Notes under the pieces: model-generated
What the model saw: only the letters and a program-made list of their open reading frames with translations
Databases searched by the model: none
What the model was told of the DNA's origin: nothing
Shown: in pieces, positions 15,529 through 24,057 of the stretch
Layout: each line of letters starts with the position of its first letter
Position numbering within the stretch: the stretch's first letter is position 1
Assembly: GCF_018390535.1 (NCBI RefSeq)
Contig: NZ_JAHBBW010000010.1
Coordinates: 1-64,000 of the forward strand
Source: Bacteroides propionicigenes
GTDB taxonomy: Bacteria; Bacteroidota; Bacteroidia; Bacteroidales; Bacteroidaceae
Direction of reading: 5' to 3'
DNA: 64,000 nucleotides
Translations under genes and position numbers: made by a program

Positions 15529-18210
15529 ATGAGACACATCACCTTATTTTTCGGGATAATCAGCCTGTCGTGCCTGCTGGCTGCTTGCGGTCATTCCCAT
15601 TTTATGACAGATGCTGCCTATCGTTCGCGTGTGGAGCAAGATTTTCAACAGAAAAGGACTTTGATGCCGCATGGAGATTTGTTTTCCATATTCGATGCTT
15701 CTCTCACTACTTATGAGCGTGAAGCATTGGAGTTTCTCTATGCTTATATGCCTTTGGCTGATATTGCGGATTACTCAGGGGAATTTCATTTGATGAATGT
15801 ACGTGCTTCCCGGCAGGCTGCCGATGAAATGCCTTGGGGAAAGATTATTCCAGAAGATATATTCCGGCATTTTGTTCTTCCGGTACGGGTGAATAATGAG
15901 CATTTGGACAGCGCCCGTGTAGTATTCTATAAAGAGCTGAAAGACCGGGTAAAATCTCTTCCTTTGCAGGACGCCATTTTGGAAGTGAACCACTGGTGTC
16001 ATGAGAAAGCTGTTTATATGCCTTCCGATGCTCGTACCAGTTCTCCTTTGGCAACGGTGCGCACCGCTTACGGCCGTTGCGGTGAAGAGTCTACGTTTTT
16101 GGTTGCCGCGCTCCGTTCAGTGGGGATTCCGGCACGTCAGGTATATACACCCCGTTGGGCCCATACCGATGATAATCATGCGTGGGTAGAGGCATGGGCA
16201 GATGGTAAATGGTATTTTTTGGGAGCTTGCGAACCCGAACCTGTTCTCAATCTTGGCTGGTTCAATGCGCCTGCCAGTCGGGGGATGCTGATGCACACAA
16301 AGGTCTTCGGACGTTATGAGGGGGTGGAAGAGATAATGTCCGTTACCCCCACCTATACAGAAATCAATGTGATTGGTAACTATGCCCCTGCGACAAAAGC
16401 AGCCGTAACCGTAGTGGATGCTGGTGGTGCGCCTGTGGATAGCGCCTGCGTGGAATTCAAACTTTACAATTATGCGGAATTCTATACAGTTGCTACCAAA
16501 TATACTTCTGCCGGCGGTGTTTGCGACCTGACAGCCGGGAAGGGGGATATGCTGGTATGGGCGTCAAAGGACGGATGTTTCGGTTTTGCCAAAATATCTT
16601 TCGGCAAGCAGCAGGAATTGACGGTGAAGCTTGATAAAAAGGACGGTGATACATTTACCGTAGATATGGATGTCGTGCCGCCGTTGGAAACTGCCAATCT
16701 GCCCGAAGTAACACCTGAGCAACGTGCTTTGAATGACTTTAGACTGGCGCAGGAAGATTCTATCCGTGGTGCTTATACTGCAACGTTTATGACCGAGGAT
16801 GCAGCGCGCACCTTTGCCCGTAAATACAAGTTGGATGAGGATGCGGTTGTCAAAATACTGGTTGCCTCCCGTGGCAACCATAAGGTAATCTGCGACTTCA
16901 TGACCCGTCTGCGTTCTGAAAAGTCAAAGAAAGGGGGCATCGACCTGTTGCAGCGGATTTCGGCAAAAGATCTTCGGGATGTAAGTTTGGAAGTGTTGAT
17001 AGACCATATGCTGTCCAAAGTGCGTACCGGTGCGGAGTATTTCCGTAAATACGTGCGTAATCCGCGTGTGAGCAACGAAATGCTGACTCCATACAAAGCT
17101 TTTTTCAAGAAGGAAGTTTCAAAAGAAGATATGGAAGCCTATGCGGCGCAGCCGATGAAGCTGGTGGAGTGGGTGGTAGAGAACATCCGTGTGGAGAAAG
17201 ATTGCAACTTAGGCGGTGATCCTGTCTCTCCCGAAGGCGTGTGGAGGGCACGGCTGGCGGATGCACACAGCCGGGACATCTTTTTTGTTTCCATGGCACG
17301 CAGCATGGGAATACCTGCACGCATAGACGAGGTAACGGGCAAAGTGCAACTGATAAAGGAAGATGGTGCAGTGGATGTAGATTTGGATTGCAATCCGAAA
17401 GAAGTTGTGTTTATGGAGGAGTTAATACCTCTAAAGGGTAAACTTATCGCTAACTATTCGCCGGTCAAGTCGGTGGACGATCCTAAATATTATTCTCATT
17501 TTACTCTCTCTAAAGTGACTCCGCAGGGCAAGTTGCAACTACTGTCTTACAGTGAAGGTAATCCCGATACGGGGGACGGCACTACTTGGAGCAGCCTGCT
17601 GAAGAACGGTACGGCATTGGATGCCGGAGATTATTTTTTAGTGACCGGAACCCGCCTGGCAAGCGGTGGTGTGCTTTCACGTCTTGCGGGCTTCAGCATT
17701 AAACCGGGACAGACCACTCGTATTGAGTTGGTGATGCGCGAGAGCAGGGATGAGGTGCAGGTGATAGGTAACTTCAATTCGGAGTCTCTCTTTATTCCGC
17801 TTCAAGAGGGCGATTCCAAACAAAGCTTGTTGTCGGCATGCGGACGCGGGTACTATATTGTCGGCATTTTGGGAGTCAACCAAGAGCCTACCAATCATGC
17901 GTTGCGTGATATTGCAGCTTTCAAGGCTGATTTGGAAAAGTGGGGACGGAAAATGGTATTGCTTTTCCCGAATGAGACACAGTCCGAGAAATTCGTTCAA
18001 GAGTCTTTCCCCGACTTGCCTTCTACTATTATCTATGGTATAGATACGGAGGGTATCCAGTCCCAAATTGCAGAGTCCATGAAGTTAAGACATAAAGGAA
18101 CCTTGCCTGTATTTATCATTGCAGATACATTCAATAGGGTGGTCTTTGTGTCGCAAGGCTATACAATAGGATTGGGCGAACAGTTGATGAAAACAATAAA
18201 AGGCCTTTGA
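15529..18210 (+). CDS. transglutaminase-like lipoprotein with a degenerate second domain
   Basis: Large exported lipoprotein of 893 aa. The signal peptide ends in CLLAAC, giving lipidated C20. A transglutaminase-like core follows: GRCGEESTFLVAALRSVGIPAR with the catalytic Cys near residue 184 and DNHAWVEAW with the catalytic His near 217. A beta-rich segment comes next, then a second segment near residues 560-605 (VSPEGVWRARLADAHSRDIFFV and ARSMGIPARID) that looks like another transglutaminase fold without its Cys. The last 130 residues resemble a thioredoxin-like fold, with no CxxC. The start at 15529 gives a normal lipobox; a TTG nine bases upstream is less likely. Substrate unknown; it probably acts on peptides or proteins at the cell surface or in the periplasm. 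Confidence 0.82.
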   Translation: MRHITLFFGIISLSCLLAACGHSHFMTDAAYRSRVEQDFQQKRTLMPHGDLFSIFDASLTTYEREALEFLYAYMPLADIADYSGEFHLMNVRASRQAADEMPWGKIIPEDIFRHFVLPVRVNNEHLDSARVVFYKELKDRVKSLPLQDAILEVNHWCHEKAVYMPSDARTSSPLATVRTAYGRCGEESTFLVAALRSVGIPARQVYTPRWAHTDDNHAWVEAWADGKWYFLGACEPEPVLNLGWFNAPASRGMLMHTKVFGRYEGVEEIMSVTPTYTEINVIGNYAPATKAAVTVVDAGGAPVDSACVEFKLYNYAEFYTVATKYTSAGGVCDLTAGKGDMLVWASKDGCFGFAKISFGKQQELTVKLDKKDGDTFTVDMDVVPPLETANLPEVTPEQRALNDFRLAQEDSIRGAYTATFMTEDAARTFARKYKLDEDAVVKILVASRGNHKVICDFMTRLRSEKSKKGGIDLLQRISAKDLRDVSLEVLIDHMLSKVRTGAEYFRKYVRNPRVSNEMLTPYKAFFKKEVSKEDMEAYAAQPMKLVEWVVENIRVEKDCNLGGDPVSPEGVWRARLADAHSRDIFFVSMARSMGIPARIDEVTGKVQLIKEDGAVDVDLDCNPKEVVFMEELIPLKGKLIANYSPVKSVDDPKYYSHFTLSKVTPQGKLQLLSYSEGNPDTGDGTTWSSLLKNGTALDAGDYFLVTGTRLASGGVLSRLAGFSIKPGQTTRIELVMRESRDEVQVIGNFNSESLFIPLQEGDSKQSLLSACGRGYYIVGILGVNQEPTNHALRDIAAFKADLEKWGRKMVLLFPNETQSEKFVQESFPDLPSTIIYGIDTEGIQSQIAESMKLRHKGTLPVFIIADTFNRVVFVSQGYTIGLGEQLMKTIKGL

Positions 18211-18240
18211 TAATTGAAAAAGAGGAAGACTGTAACTCTA

Positions 18241-19002
18241 TCATTCTGATATATCTGTTTTCAACTTTTCAATTGTTTTCCTTACCCGTTCCTTAGTAGT
18301 TACGTTCCGTTCAAATTCATTGATTTGTACGGTTGCGCCCATAGGAACTTTGTCTTTGCGATATTGCATACGGCTTGTTACTGTTTCTCTTGCCGAGAAG
18401 TGGAACTCGTGAATACCTGTTTCGCGGGCTATGCGTGCAATATTAGTTTCATTTACTCCACAGCCGGCAAGCAGGGTGATGCGCCCTGCTGCCTGTTGTT
18501 GCAGTTCTTTCAACAGAGGAATGCCTATTTCGGCAGAGGGTTGCTGCCCGGAAGTCAGGATGCGGTCGCATCCGAGGCTGATAATATCTTCCAGCGCTTT
18601 TTGCGGATTGCGGCAGACATCAAAGGCACGATGAAAAGTCACCGATATATCTTGGGCAGCTTCCATAAATTGCTTCATTAGCGGAATATCAACTTCGCCG
18701 TCTGCCGTCAGGCAGCCTAAAACAACGCCGTCCGCTTCTAAGCGGCGGGCATTGTCTATGTCCTTCAGCATGATGCGCTGCTCTGTGGGAGAGTATAGGA
18801 AATCGCCGCCGCGAGGACGGATAATGACGTGTAACCTGGTGTTTTGCAAAGCCTCTCTTGCAATGACAATATCACCGTAAGAAGGGGTAGTTCCCCCTTC
18901 GGGTATTCCGGCGCATAGTTCTACCCGATCGGCTCCGCCGGCTTGGGCGGCCATACAACTCTCTACGGAGTTTGCACAGACTTCAAATAAATATTCCTTC
19001 AT
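18241..19002 (-). CDS. cutC: copper homeostasis protein CutC family
   Basis: Cytoplasmic TIM-barrel protein of 253 aa. It matches CutC from its start: FEVCANSVESCMAAQAGGADRVELC, then GGTTPSYG, IRPRGGDFLYSPTE and TFHRAFDVC. The family was first linked to copper tolerance in E. coli, but its enzymatic role is unsettled. It is convergent with the transglutaminase gene (30 bases between stops) and stands alone upstream of the rny terminator. No clear minus-strand -7 box was found. Confidence 0.93.
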   Translation of the reverse strand: MKEYLFEVCANSVESCMAAQAGGADRVELCAGIPEGGTTPSYGDIVIAREALQNTRLHVIIRPRGGDFLYSPTEQRIMLKDIDNARRLEADGVVLGCLTADGEVDIPLMKQFMEAAQDISVTFHRAFDVCRNPQKALEDIISLGCDRILTSGQQPSAEIGIPLLKELQQQAAGRITLLAGCGVNETNIARIARETGIHEFHFSARETVTSRMQYRKDKVPMGATVQINEFERNVTTKERVRKTIEKLKTDISE

Positions 19003-19071
19003 AGCTTTTATCTTTGCTTTGTACCGCCAAATATACGGAAACTCCGCGAACTCCGGAAGCGGATAAAATAA

Positions 19072-19107
19072 AAAAGGAGCGGATGGTTTGATACCAACGC
19101 TCCTTTT
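19072..19107 (-). terminator. terminator of the zapA-rny transcript
   Basis: AAAAGGAGCG (19098-19107 on the minus strand) pairs with CGCTCCTTTT (19072-19081) over 10 bp with a 16-base loop, followed by T-rich sequence. It lies 27 bases after the rny stop. Confidence 0.7.
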
Positions 19108-19134
19108 ATGGTTTTAAGTCTTGTATTCTTTTAC

Positions 19135-20673
19135 TTACTTGGCATAGCTTACCGCACGCGTTTCACGGATAACGGTAATCTTCACCTGTCCCGGATAGGT
19201 CATTTCATCTTGTATCTTTTTGGCTATTTCACCGGAAAGGTTTTCTGTAGCCTTATCGTCAATCTTGTCCGCACCGACGATTACGCGCAATTCACGTCCT
19301 GCCTGGATGGCGTAGGTCTTCGTTACGCCCGGATAAGACATTGCCAGTTGTTCGAGGTCGTTGAGACGCTTGATGTAGGCTTCTACAATTTCGCGGCGTG
19401 CTCCCGGACGTGCGCCTGAGATAGCATCGCATACTTGTACGATGGGAGCCAGCAAGCTGGTCATTTCCACTTCGTCGTGGTGGGCGCCGATGGCGTTGCA
19501 GATGTCCGGTTTTTCCTTGAATTTCTCTGCCAGTTTCATACCGTAGAGTGCGTGCGGCAATTCCGGTTCTTCATCGGGCACTTTACCGATATCGTGCAAC
19601 AATCCGGCACGTTTTGCTTTCTTCGGGTTCAAACCGAGTTCTGATGCCATTACAGCACACAGATTGGCTGTTTCACGGGCATGTTGCAACAAGTTCTGAC
19701 CGTAAGATGAACGGTATTTCATCTTACCGATGATACGGATAAGTTCGGGATGCAGACCATGAATACCCAAGTCTATGGTGGTACGTTTACCGGTTTCGAT
19801 GATTTCCTCTTCCACCTGCTTGCGTACTTTGGCCACTACTTCCTCGATGCGTGCGGGGTGGATGCGTCCGTCCGTTACCAGCTGATGCAATGCCAGACGG
19901 GCAATTTCGCGGCGAACCGGGTCGAAAGCTGATAAAACGATAGCTTCCGGAGTATCGTCCACAACGATTTCCACACCGGTGGCAGCTTCCAGCGCGCGGA
20001 TGTTACGTCCTTCGCGACCGATGATGCGTCCTTTGATTTCATCCGATTCGATGTGGAATACGGTAACGGAGTTTTCGATGGCGGTCTCTGTTGCCACACG
20101 TTGGATGGACTGTATTACGATACGTTTGGCTTCTTTGCTTGCCGTCAGTTTGGCATCGTCCATAATGTCGTTGATGTAGGATTGCGCCTGTGTCTTGGCT
20201 TCTTCCTTCAAAGACTCTACCATGCGTTCTTTGGCTTCTTCGGCAGAAAGTCCGGAAATGGCTTCCAGTTTTTCGATTTCCTGACGCTGCATATGCTCCA
20301 GTTCCTCTTTCTTCTTGTCAACGATTACCAATTGGGCTTCCAGATTCTCTTTCACCGCTTCGGCTTCCAACTTCTTGCGTTGAATTTCTTCCTGACGCTG
20401 GTTCAATACCAGTTCACGTTGCTTCAACTTATTCTCTGCCTGCTGTATCTTTTGGTTACGGAGCGATACTTCTTTCTCCAAATCGGCTTTCTTGTTCAGG
20501 AACTTTTCCTTTACTTCCAGCAACTTGTTCTTTTTAATTACTTCCGCTTCAGTCTCGGCTTCTTTGAGGATGCTGTCGTATTTGGACTTCAATCCATGCT
20601 TGAAGAACATGTACGAAGCAAATCCGCCAACGATGAAACAGGCAATGGATACTACTATTGTAACTACTGTCAT
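19135..20673 (-). CDS. rny: ribonuclease Y
   Basis: Membrane-anchored endoribonuclease that starts mRNA decay, 512 aa, the usual size. One N-terminal transmembrane helix ([22 protein letters not shown]) is followed by a long charged coiled coil to about residue 150. A KH RNA-binding domain ([20 protein letters not shown]) follows, and then an HD phosphodiesterase domain with LLHDIGK and GAHHDEVE. The C-terminal [17 protein letters not shown] is also conserved. It lies downstream of zapA and a hairpin at 20708-20756, so it may be expressed partly by read-through from zapA. Confidence 0.96.
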   Translation of the reverse strand: MTVVTIVVSIACFIVGGFASYMFFKHGLKSKYDSILKEAETEAEVIKKNKLLEVKEKFLNKKADLEKEVSLRNQKIQQAENKLKQRELVLNQRQEEIQRKKLEAEAVKENLEAQLVIVDKKKEELEHMQRQEIEKLEAISGLSAEEAKERMVESLKEEAKTQAQSYINDIMDDAKLTASKEAKRIVIQSIQRVATETAIENSVTVFHIESDEIKGRIIGREGRNIRALEAATGVEIVVDDTPEAIVLSAFDPVRREIARLALHQLVTDGRIHPARIEEVVAKVRKQVEEEIIETGKRTTIDLGIHGLHPELIRIIGKMKYRSSYGQNLLQHARETANLCAVMASELGLNPKKAKRAGLLHDIGKVPDEEPELPHALYGMKLAEKFKEKPDICNAIGAHHDEVEMTSLLAPIVQVCDAISGARPGARREIVEAYIKRLNDLEQLAMSYPGVTKTYAIQAGRELRVIVGADKIDDKATENLSGEIAKKIQDEMTYPGQVKITVIRETRAVSYAK

Positions 20674-20707
20674 TTTATTAATTTGTTTTTAAGTATATAA
20701 ATAAAAA

Positions 20708-20756
20708 GCACTGCATAAAAGCCTGTCTGTTACCGGACGGGGCTTTTGTACAGTGC
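20708..20756 (-). terminator. strong hairpin between zapA and rny
   Basis: On the minus strand GCACTG pairs with CAGTGC at the base and AAAAGCC with GGCTTTT above it, with a further GC-rich stem at the top; five T follow. It is either an internal terminator or the end of a small RNA. Only 127 bases separate zapA and rny, which is too little for a full 6S RNA within the gap, so I do not call it 6S. Confidence 0.6.
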
Positions 20757-20800
20757 GCGATATTGTCTCTCTCGTAAAAACAGAACAGAAAATCGTCTCC

Positions 20801-21091
20801 TTATTCTTCTTTGAAATAGGTTTCCAATACTTCTGTCAGTTCTTTTATCTTGTCTGTATAGGGTTCAGTATCATTACGGTCTTTCAACTGAAGTGTCTCC
20901 AAAGCAAATTGATAAGCCACCATGGCTATAATCCTCTCTGAAGGGATATTCTGATAATGTTCCCGATACGCATTGACCCGGATATTTACCTGTTTGGCAG
21001 CTTCCCTTACTATTTCCTCATCTTCGCGGTTGATGGTGAGGGGGTAGGTGGCTCCTGCCATTTGCAGGTTTATCTTTATCTTATCGTTCAT
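20801..21091 (-). CDS. zapA: cell division protein ZapA
   Basis: FtsZ-associated protein of 96 aa that bundles protofilaments at the septum. It begins with the short beta-rich domain (KIKINLQMAGATYPLTINREDEE) and continues as a helix, IVREAAKQVNIRVNAYRE and on through AMVAYQFALETLQLK, typical of ZapA. It follows a coiled-coil gene by 14 bases and precedes rny. This zapA-rny order is common in Bacteroidetes. Confidence 0.9.
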   Translation of the reverse strand: MNDKIKINLQMAGATYPLTINREDEEIVREAAKQVNIRVNAYREHYQNIPSERIIAMVAYQFALETLQLKDRNDTEPYTDKIKELTEVLETYFKEE

Positions 21092-21105
21092 ACATCCTCT
21101 TTCTT

Positions 21106-21399
21106 TTATTCATTTAACAAAGCGATGCATTTATCGACTTCACGCACTAATTTGGACAATCGCAGTTTCGTCTCTTTTACGTCACTGCCGTTAAGGCTGA
21201 TTGCCGTAGCTGTTTTTAGGTTTGTGTAGTTAGTCTCCAGCTCTTTGTAATCGGCTCGTACCTTCTCGCATTCTTCCTCTTTTGATTCGAGAAGTTGCTT
21301 AAGTTCAGCATTTTCGCGCTTTAATTCATCATGCAGATAGATTAAATGCCGCAGTCTGGCTTCAAAAGTACTTAATAGCTTCTTTTCTTCGTCTGTCAT
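21106..21399 (-). CDS. coiled-coil protein upstream of zapA
   Basis: A 97-residue protein made almost wholly of heptad-like helix (EARLRHLIYLHDELKRENAELKQLLESKEEECEKV). It is similar in size and style to ZapB-like division proteins, and its place directly before zapA makes a divisome role reasonable. No catalytic motif is present. The start at 21399 (MTDEEKK) is preferred; a longer frame to 21480 adds an unlikely Cys/Phe-rich segment. Confidence 0.75.
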   Translation of the reverse strand: MTDEEKKLLSTFEARLRHLIYLHDELKRENAELKQLLESKEEECEKVRADYKELETNYTNLKTATAISLNGSDVKETKLRLSKLVREVDKCIALLNE

Positions 21400-21560
21400 T
21401 ACTACACCAAAATTGTACACAAAAATACAATTAACTTGGAGATTACAAAAGCTTTTCAGGGAAAAATGTTCCGTATGCACTGAAATAAAGGAAAAATGGG
21501 ACTATATAGTACGAAATTCTCTGTTGCTATGCACCAATTTTCTTTAATGCTGAAAATTAA

Positions 21561-21648
21561 TCGTCCGACAGCTGTTTAATTATCGTCCCACAGTTGTCGG
21601 ACGATAATTAAACAGCTGTCGGACGAAAGTGTAACGGATGTCGGACGA
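21561..21648. repeat. intergenic array of four 22-bp quasi-palindromic units
   Basis: Four contiguous 22-bp units start at 21561, 21583, 21605 and 21627. Each splits into two 11-base halves meeting at ACAG/CTGT (or ACAGTTGT; the fourth is ACGGATGT). Two kinds of outer half are shuffled: TCGTCCG/CGGACGA and TAATTAA/TTAATTA. As a result bases 21561-21588 and 21599-21626 are perfect inverted repeats. The array sits in the divergent gap between the coiled-coil gene and the small secreted-protein gene. No protein is encoded. Confidence 0.85.
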
Positions 21649-21755
21649 TTAAATTTTAGTATGGTTGATATTAGTCCGTAATTGTGTAGGGAATAGTTTC
21701 TTTAATCACTTTCGGTTGATTTATCCGTATGGATGTTGGATTTCTCATAAAATAA

Positions 21756-21786
21756 TTTGGTTTATAAAATAAACTACTTATATTTG
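21756..21786 (+). promoter_or_regulatory. promoter of the small secreted-protein operon
   Basis: TTTG at 21756-21759 and TATATTTG at 21779-21786, spaced by 19 bases, form a near-ideal Bacteroidetes promoter. The start codon is 60 bases downstream at 21846. Confidence 0.7.
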
Positions 21787-21845
21787 TATCGGAGTTCGAA
21801 CCCAAAGAGTGATTGATTTAAGTTGCATTAAATAAAAGTGATGGT

Positions 21846-22025
21846 ATGAAAACAATTAAGTGGGTTATGCTATTTGTGTTTGTTGCTTTTGCATATATGG
21901 CATCTGCACAGGCTGGTTTGACGGTTAAGGTGGTGAATGTTCGTTCGGATAGGGGGAAAGTGATGATTGCCACTGATAAAGGGCAATATAACATGGTGGA
22001 TGTCCGGAAAGAAGTGAAAAAATAA
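21846..22025 (+). CDS. small secreted protein, DUF2141-like N-terminal half
   Basis: A 59-residue protein with a clear signal peptide (MKTIKWVMLFVFVAFAYMASAQ). The mature part begins AGLTVKVVNVRSDRGKVMIA and ends TDKGQYNMVDVRKEVKK. The first strand resembles the start of the Bacteroidetes DUF2141 family, whose members are usually about 140 aa, so this is either a short relative or a shortened copy. A strong promoter precedes it. It is followed after 29 bases by a membrane-protein gene and a winged-helix regulator, probably in one operon. Confidence 0.65.
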   Translation: MKTIKWVMLFVFVAFAYMASAQAGLTVKVVNVRSDRGKVMIATDKGQYNMVDVRKEVKK

Positions 22026-22054
22026 AGTGAGTAACGGATAAATAAAATAAGACT

Positions 22055-22663
22055 ATGGAAGATAAAAAGTTAAGCGAGAAAGAGAGCTTGGAGCTCATCA
22101 CTCAAATGATACAGAATACCCGTCGTAATCTGGATACGGGTAGCGGTAATATGTTTTTGTTGTGGGGGTATGTGTGCGCATTGCTGACTTTGGTTGTTTG
22201 GATTGGGGTTAGCCTGACGCAAAATCCTGTATGGATGTGGGGCTTTTGGGGAATTCCCGTCATAGGGTATCTGCTGAGCTATATTCTTATGCGCAGAAAG
22301 GAAAAGCCGGTGAAATTATATATAGATAAGGTGCTGAATGAAGTTTGGCAAGTATTGGGAATAGTCTGCATGGGGGTTGTGTTGTGGGCCACGTACTTTC
22401 ATCGTTTTGAGATAATCTTGCCTCTGTGTGCCATATTGATTTCGCTGGGCAGTCTTTTTACGGGCAGCATCATTCGTTATACGATATTTTCGGGATTTCC
22501 CGGTTTTGGTATTGCGTTGGGGGTGAAGATGTTGTTTGATGTCTTGGACAAGTCTTCTTCTTTGCAGGTGTTGCCGGAATTTATTTTGGTGATTATATTT
22601 GCAATGATTATACCGGGACATATCTTGAATTATAAAGCAAAAAAGGAAAATAAAAGGAAGTAA
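22055..22663 (+). CDS. membrane protein of unknown function
   Basis: A 202-residue inner-membrane protein with a charged cytoplasmic N-terminus (MEDKKLSEKESLELITQMIQ) and about six hydrophobic helices. A basic tail, KAKKENKRK, closes it. It ends one base before the winged-helix regulator starts, so the two are translationally close. Membrane proteins paired with this kind of regulator often form a small sensing unit in Bacteroidetes, but the ligand and function are unknown. Confidence 0.8.
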   Translation: MEDKKLSEKESLELITQMIQNTRRNLDTGSGNMFLLWGYVCALLTLVVWIGVSLTQNPVWMWGFWGIPVIGYLLSYILMRRKEKPVKLYIDKVLNEVWQVLGIVCMGVVLWATYFHRFEIILPLCAILISLGSLFTGSIIRYTIFSGFPGFGIALGVKMLFDVLDKSSSLQVLPEFILVIIFAMIIPGHILNYKAKKENKRK

Positions 22664-22664
22664 T

Positions 22665-22949
22665 ATGTTTAAGGAATTGAACCCTTTGCTCCACAGCGAA
22701 CTGCGGCTTGCCATAATGTCGTTGCTCATCAGTGTTGAAGAAGCGGATTTTGTATATATCCGTCAGCAAACCGGTGCAACGGCAGGCAATCTCAGTGTGC
22801 AGCTGGATAAACTTGGTAAGGCGGGGTACGTAGAGGTGACAAAGACTTTTAAGGGGAAAATGCCTTGTACGCTTTGTAAGATTACTCCGCAGGGTATCGA
22901 CGCTTTTGAGGAATATGTGGAAGCGCTGAAATCGTATATTATGAAATAG
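22665..22949 (+). CDS. winged-helix transcriptional regulator (MarR/ArsR-like)
   Basis: A 94-residue DNA-binding protein with a single winged helix: LHSELRLAIMSLLIS, then FVYIRQQTGATAGNLSVQLDKL as recognition helix region, and GKMPCTLCKITPQGIDAFEEY as wing. This is the HTH_34 type. It follows the membrane-protein gene by one base and precedes the nucleosidase by 24. It probably regulates its own operon. Confidence 0.85.
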   Translation: MFKELNPLLHSELRLAIMSLLISVEEADFVYIRQQTGATAGNLSVQLDKLGKAGYVEVTKTFKGKMPCTLCKITPQGIDAFEEYVEALKSYIMK

Positions 22950-22973
22950 GAATTGAAACAAGAACCAGAGAAT

Positions 22974-23561
22974 ATGAGAATTTTAGTTACTTACGCCGTT
23001 CAGGGTGAATTTACAGAATTGAAGTTTCCCGGTTTGATAGGGGAAGAAGAGGTGCAGGTAGGTTATTTGCGTACCGGAATAGGAAAGGTGAAATCGGCTT
23101 TTTATCTTACGGAAGCGATTAATCGTGCGCAGCCCGATTTGGTTGTCAATATGGGTACGGCAGGCACTGTTCGCCATCAGGTAGGGGATGTTTTTGTATG
23201 CCGTCATTTCGTAGACCGTGATATGCAGAATCTGACAGGATTTGATATGGAATGCGAGATAGATTCGGCGGAACTGTTGGCCCGGAAAGGCTATTGCCTG
23301 CATTGGCAGGGCGAAGGAATATGCAATACGGGCGATACTTTCCTGACGGAACTGTCGGATGTGACAGGGGATGTCGTGGATATGGAGGCTTATGCCCAGG
23401 CATTGGTGTGCCGTGCCAAAAATACGCCGTTCATCGCCGTGAAGTATGTGACCGATATTATCGGGCAGAATTCGGTGAAACATTGGGAAGATAAACTTGC
23501 AGATGCCCGTAAGGGATTGGGAGCATTTTTTGAAGCGCATTGCGATAAAGTAAAAATGTGA
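22974..23561 (+). CDS. nucleosidase, MTA/SAH nucleosidase-like
   Basis: A 195-residue member of the nucleoside phosphorylase/nucleosidase fold. Seen are GIGKVKSAFYLTEAI, VVNMGTAGTV, and VVDMEAYAQALVCR, which supplies the Glu that binds ribose in MTA/SAH nucleosidases; IAVKYVTDI follows. It is shorter than E. coli Pfs (about 230 aa), so the exact substrate is uncertain. The ATG at 22974 (MRILVTYAV) is the natural start; a TTG 21 bases upstream is not. It is convergent with the DUF454 gene with 14 bases between stops. Confidence 0.78.
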   Translation: MRILVTYAVQGEFTELKFPGLIGEEEVQVGYLRTGIGKVKSAFYLTEAINRAQPDLVVNMGTAGTVRHQVGDVFVCRHFVDRDMQNLTGFDMECEIDSAELLARKGYCLHWQGEGICNTGDTFLTELSDVTGDVVDMEAYAQALVCRAKNTPFIAVKYVTDIIGQNSVKHWEDKLADARKGLGAFFEAHCDKVKM

Positions 23562-23575
23562 TACTTCTTACCTGT

Positions 23576-23938
23576 CTATTGGCGAAGTGTTTTGAAAGAG
23601 AGGATGTGATAACTTGTTCCTACTGCAATCAGCAGCAATAGTATTCTCAGCCACCAGTAGGGGACTATGAAAAAGATGCAGTTGAGGATTGTTATCCATA
23701 TCAGTGATACGGAAATTATTTTGGCTCTTAACGGAATGGCTTTATTCTCACGGAAATTACGGATATAGTTTCCCAAGTATTTCTGATGTAACAGCCAGTT
23801 GTAGAGGCGGGGAGAACTGCGCACATAGAGGGCGGCCGTGAGCAGCAGAAATGGGGTTGTGGGCAGCAACGGAAGGAAAATGCCGATGATGCCGAGTATT
23901 AAAGAAAGTGTACCGAATAAAATATAAAGGGCTTTCAT
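23576..23938 (-). CDS. DUF454 (YbaN family) membrane protein
   Basis: Inner-membrane protein of 120 aa. It has the family signature GIIGIFLPLLPTTPFLLLTAALYVRSSPRLYNWLL, followed by two more hydrophobic segments. Function unknown. The start at 23938 (MKALYILFG) follows a -7 box at 23943-23950 by only five bases, so the mRNA may be leaderless. Confidence 0.85.
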   Translation of the reverse strand: MKALYILFGTLSLILGIIGIFLPLLPTTPFLLLTAALYVRSSPRLYNWLLHQKYLGNYIRNFRENKAIPLRAKIISVSLIWITILNCIFFIVPYWWLRILLLLIAVGTSYHILSFKTLRQ

Positions 23939-23942
23939 GCTG

Positions 23943-23950
23943 CAAAAATA
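23943..23950 (-). promoter_or_regulatory. -7 box abutting the DUF454 start
   Basis: TATTTTTG on the minus strand ends five bases before the ATG at 23938. Transcription would start at or near the start codon. Confidence 0.45.
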
Positions 23951-23982
23951 GAATAAATAACTGTCAATTCCAGCGTTTTTTG

Positions 23983-23990
23983 TACTTTTG
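23983..23990 (+). promoter_or_regulatory. -7 box for queD-queE
   Basis: TACTTTTG on the plus strand fits TAnnTTTG and lies 68 bases before the queD ATG at 24058. Confidence 0.45.
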
Positions 23991-24057
23991 CTGCTGCATC
24001 GAGGTGACATTAGATGCACAATTCTATAAATGATATTTTAATTAGCGTATTAACAGT

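Noticed and set aside
19009..19107. Small plus-strand RNA between cutC and rny, because TATCTTTG at 19009-19016 is followed by a hairpin
   Set aside because: There is no -33 element at the right distance and the hairpin has a poor T-run on the plus strand; it is better explained as the rny terminator.
20053..20700. 215-residue plus-strand reading frame opposite rny
   Set aside because: Phe/Leu-rich shadow of the RNase Y coiled coil with no promoter or family match.
20674..20800. 6S RNA between zapA and rny, by analogy with E. coli zapA-ssrS
   Set aside because: The gap is 127 bases, too short for a full 6S RNA, and only a 49-nt hairpin with a T-tail is visible, so I report a terminator-like hairpin only.
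21561..21648. CRISPR array
   Set aside because: Units are contiguous quasi-palindromes of 22 bp with no unique spacers and no cas genes nearby.
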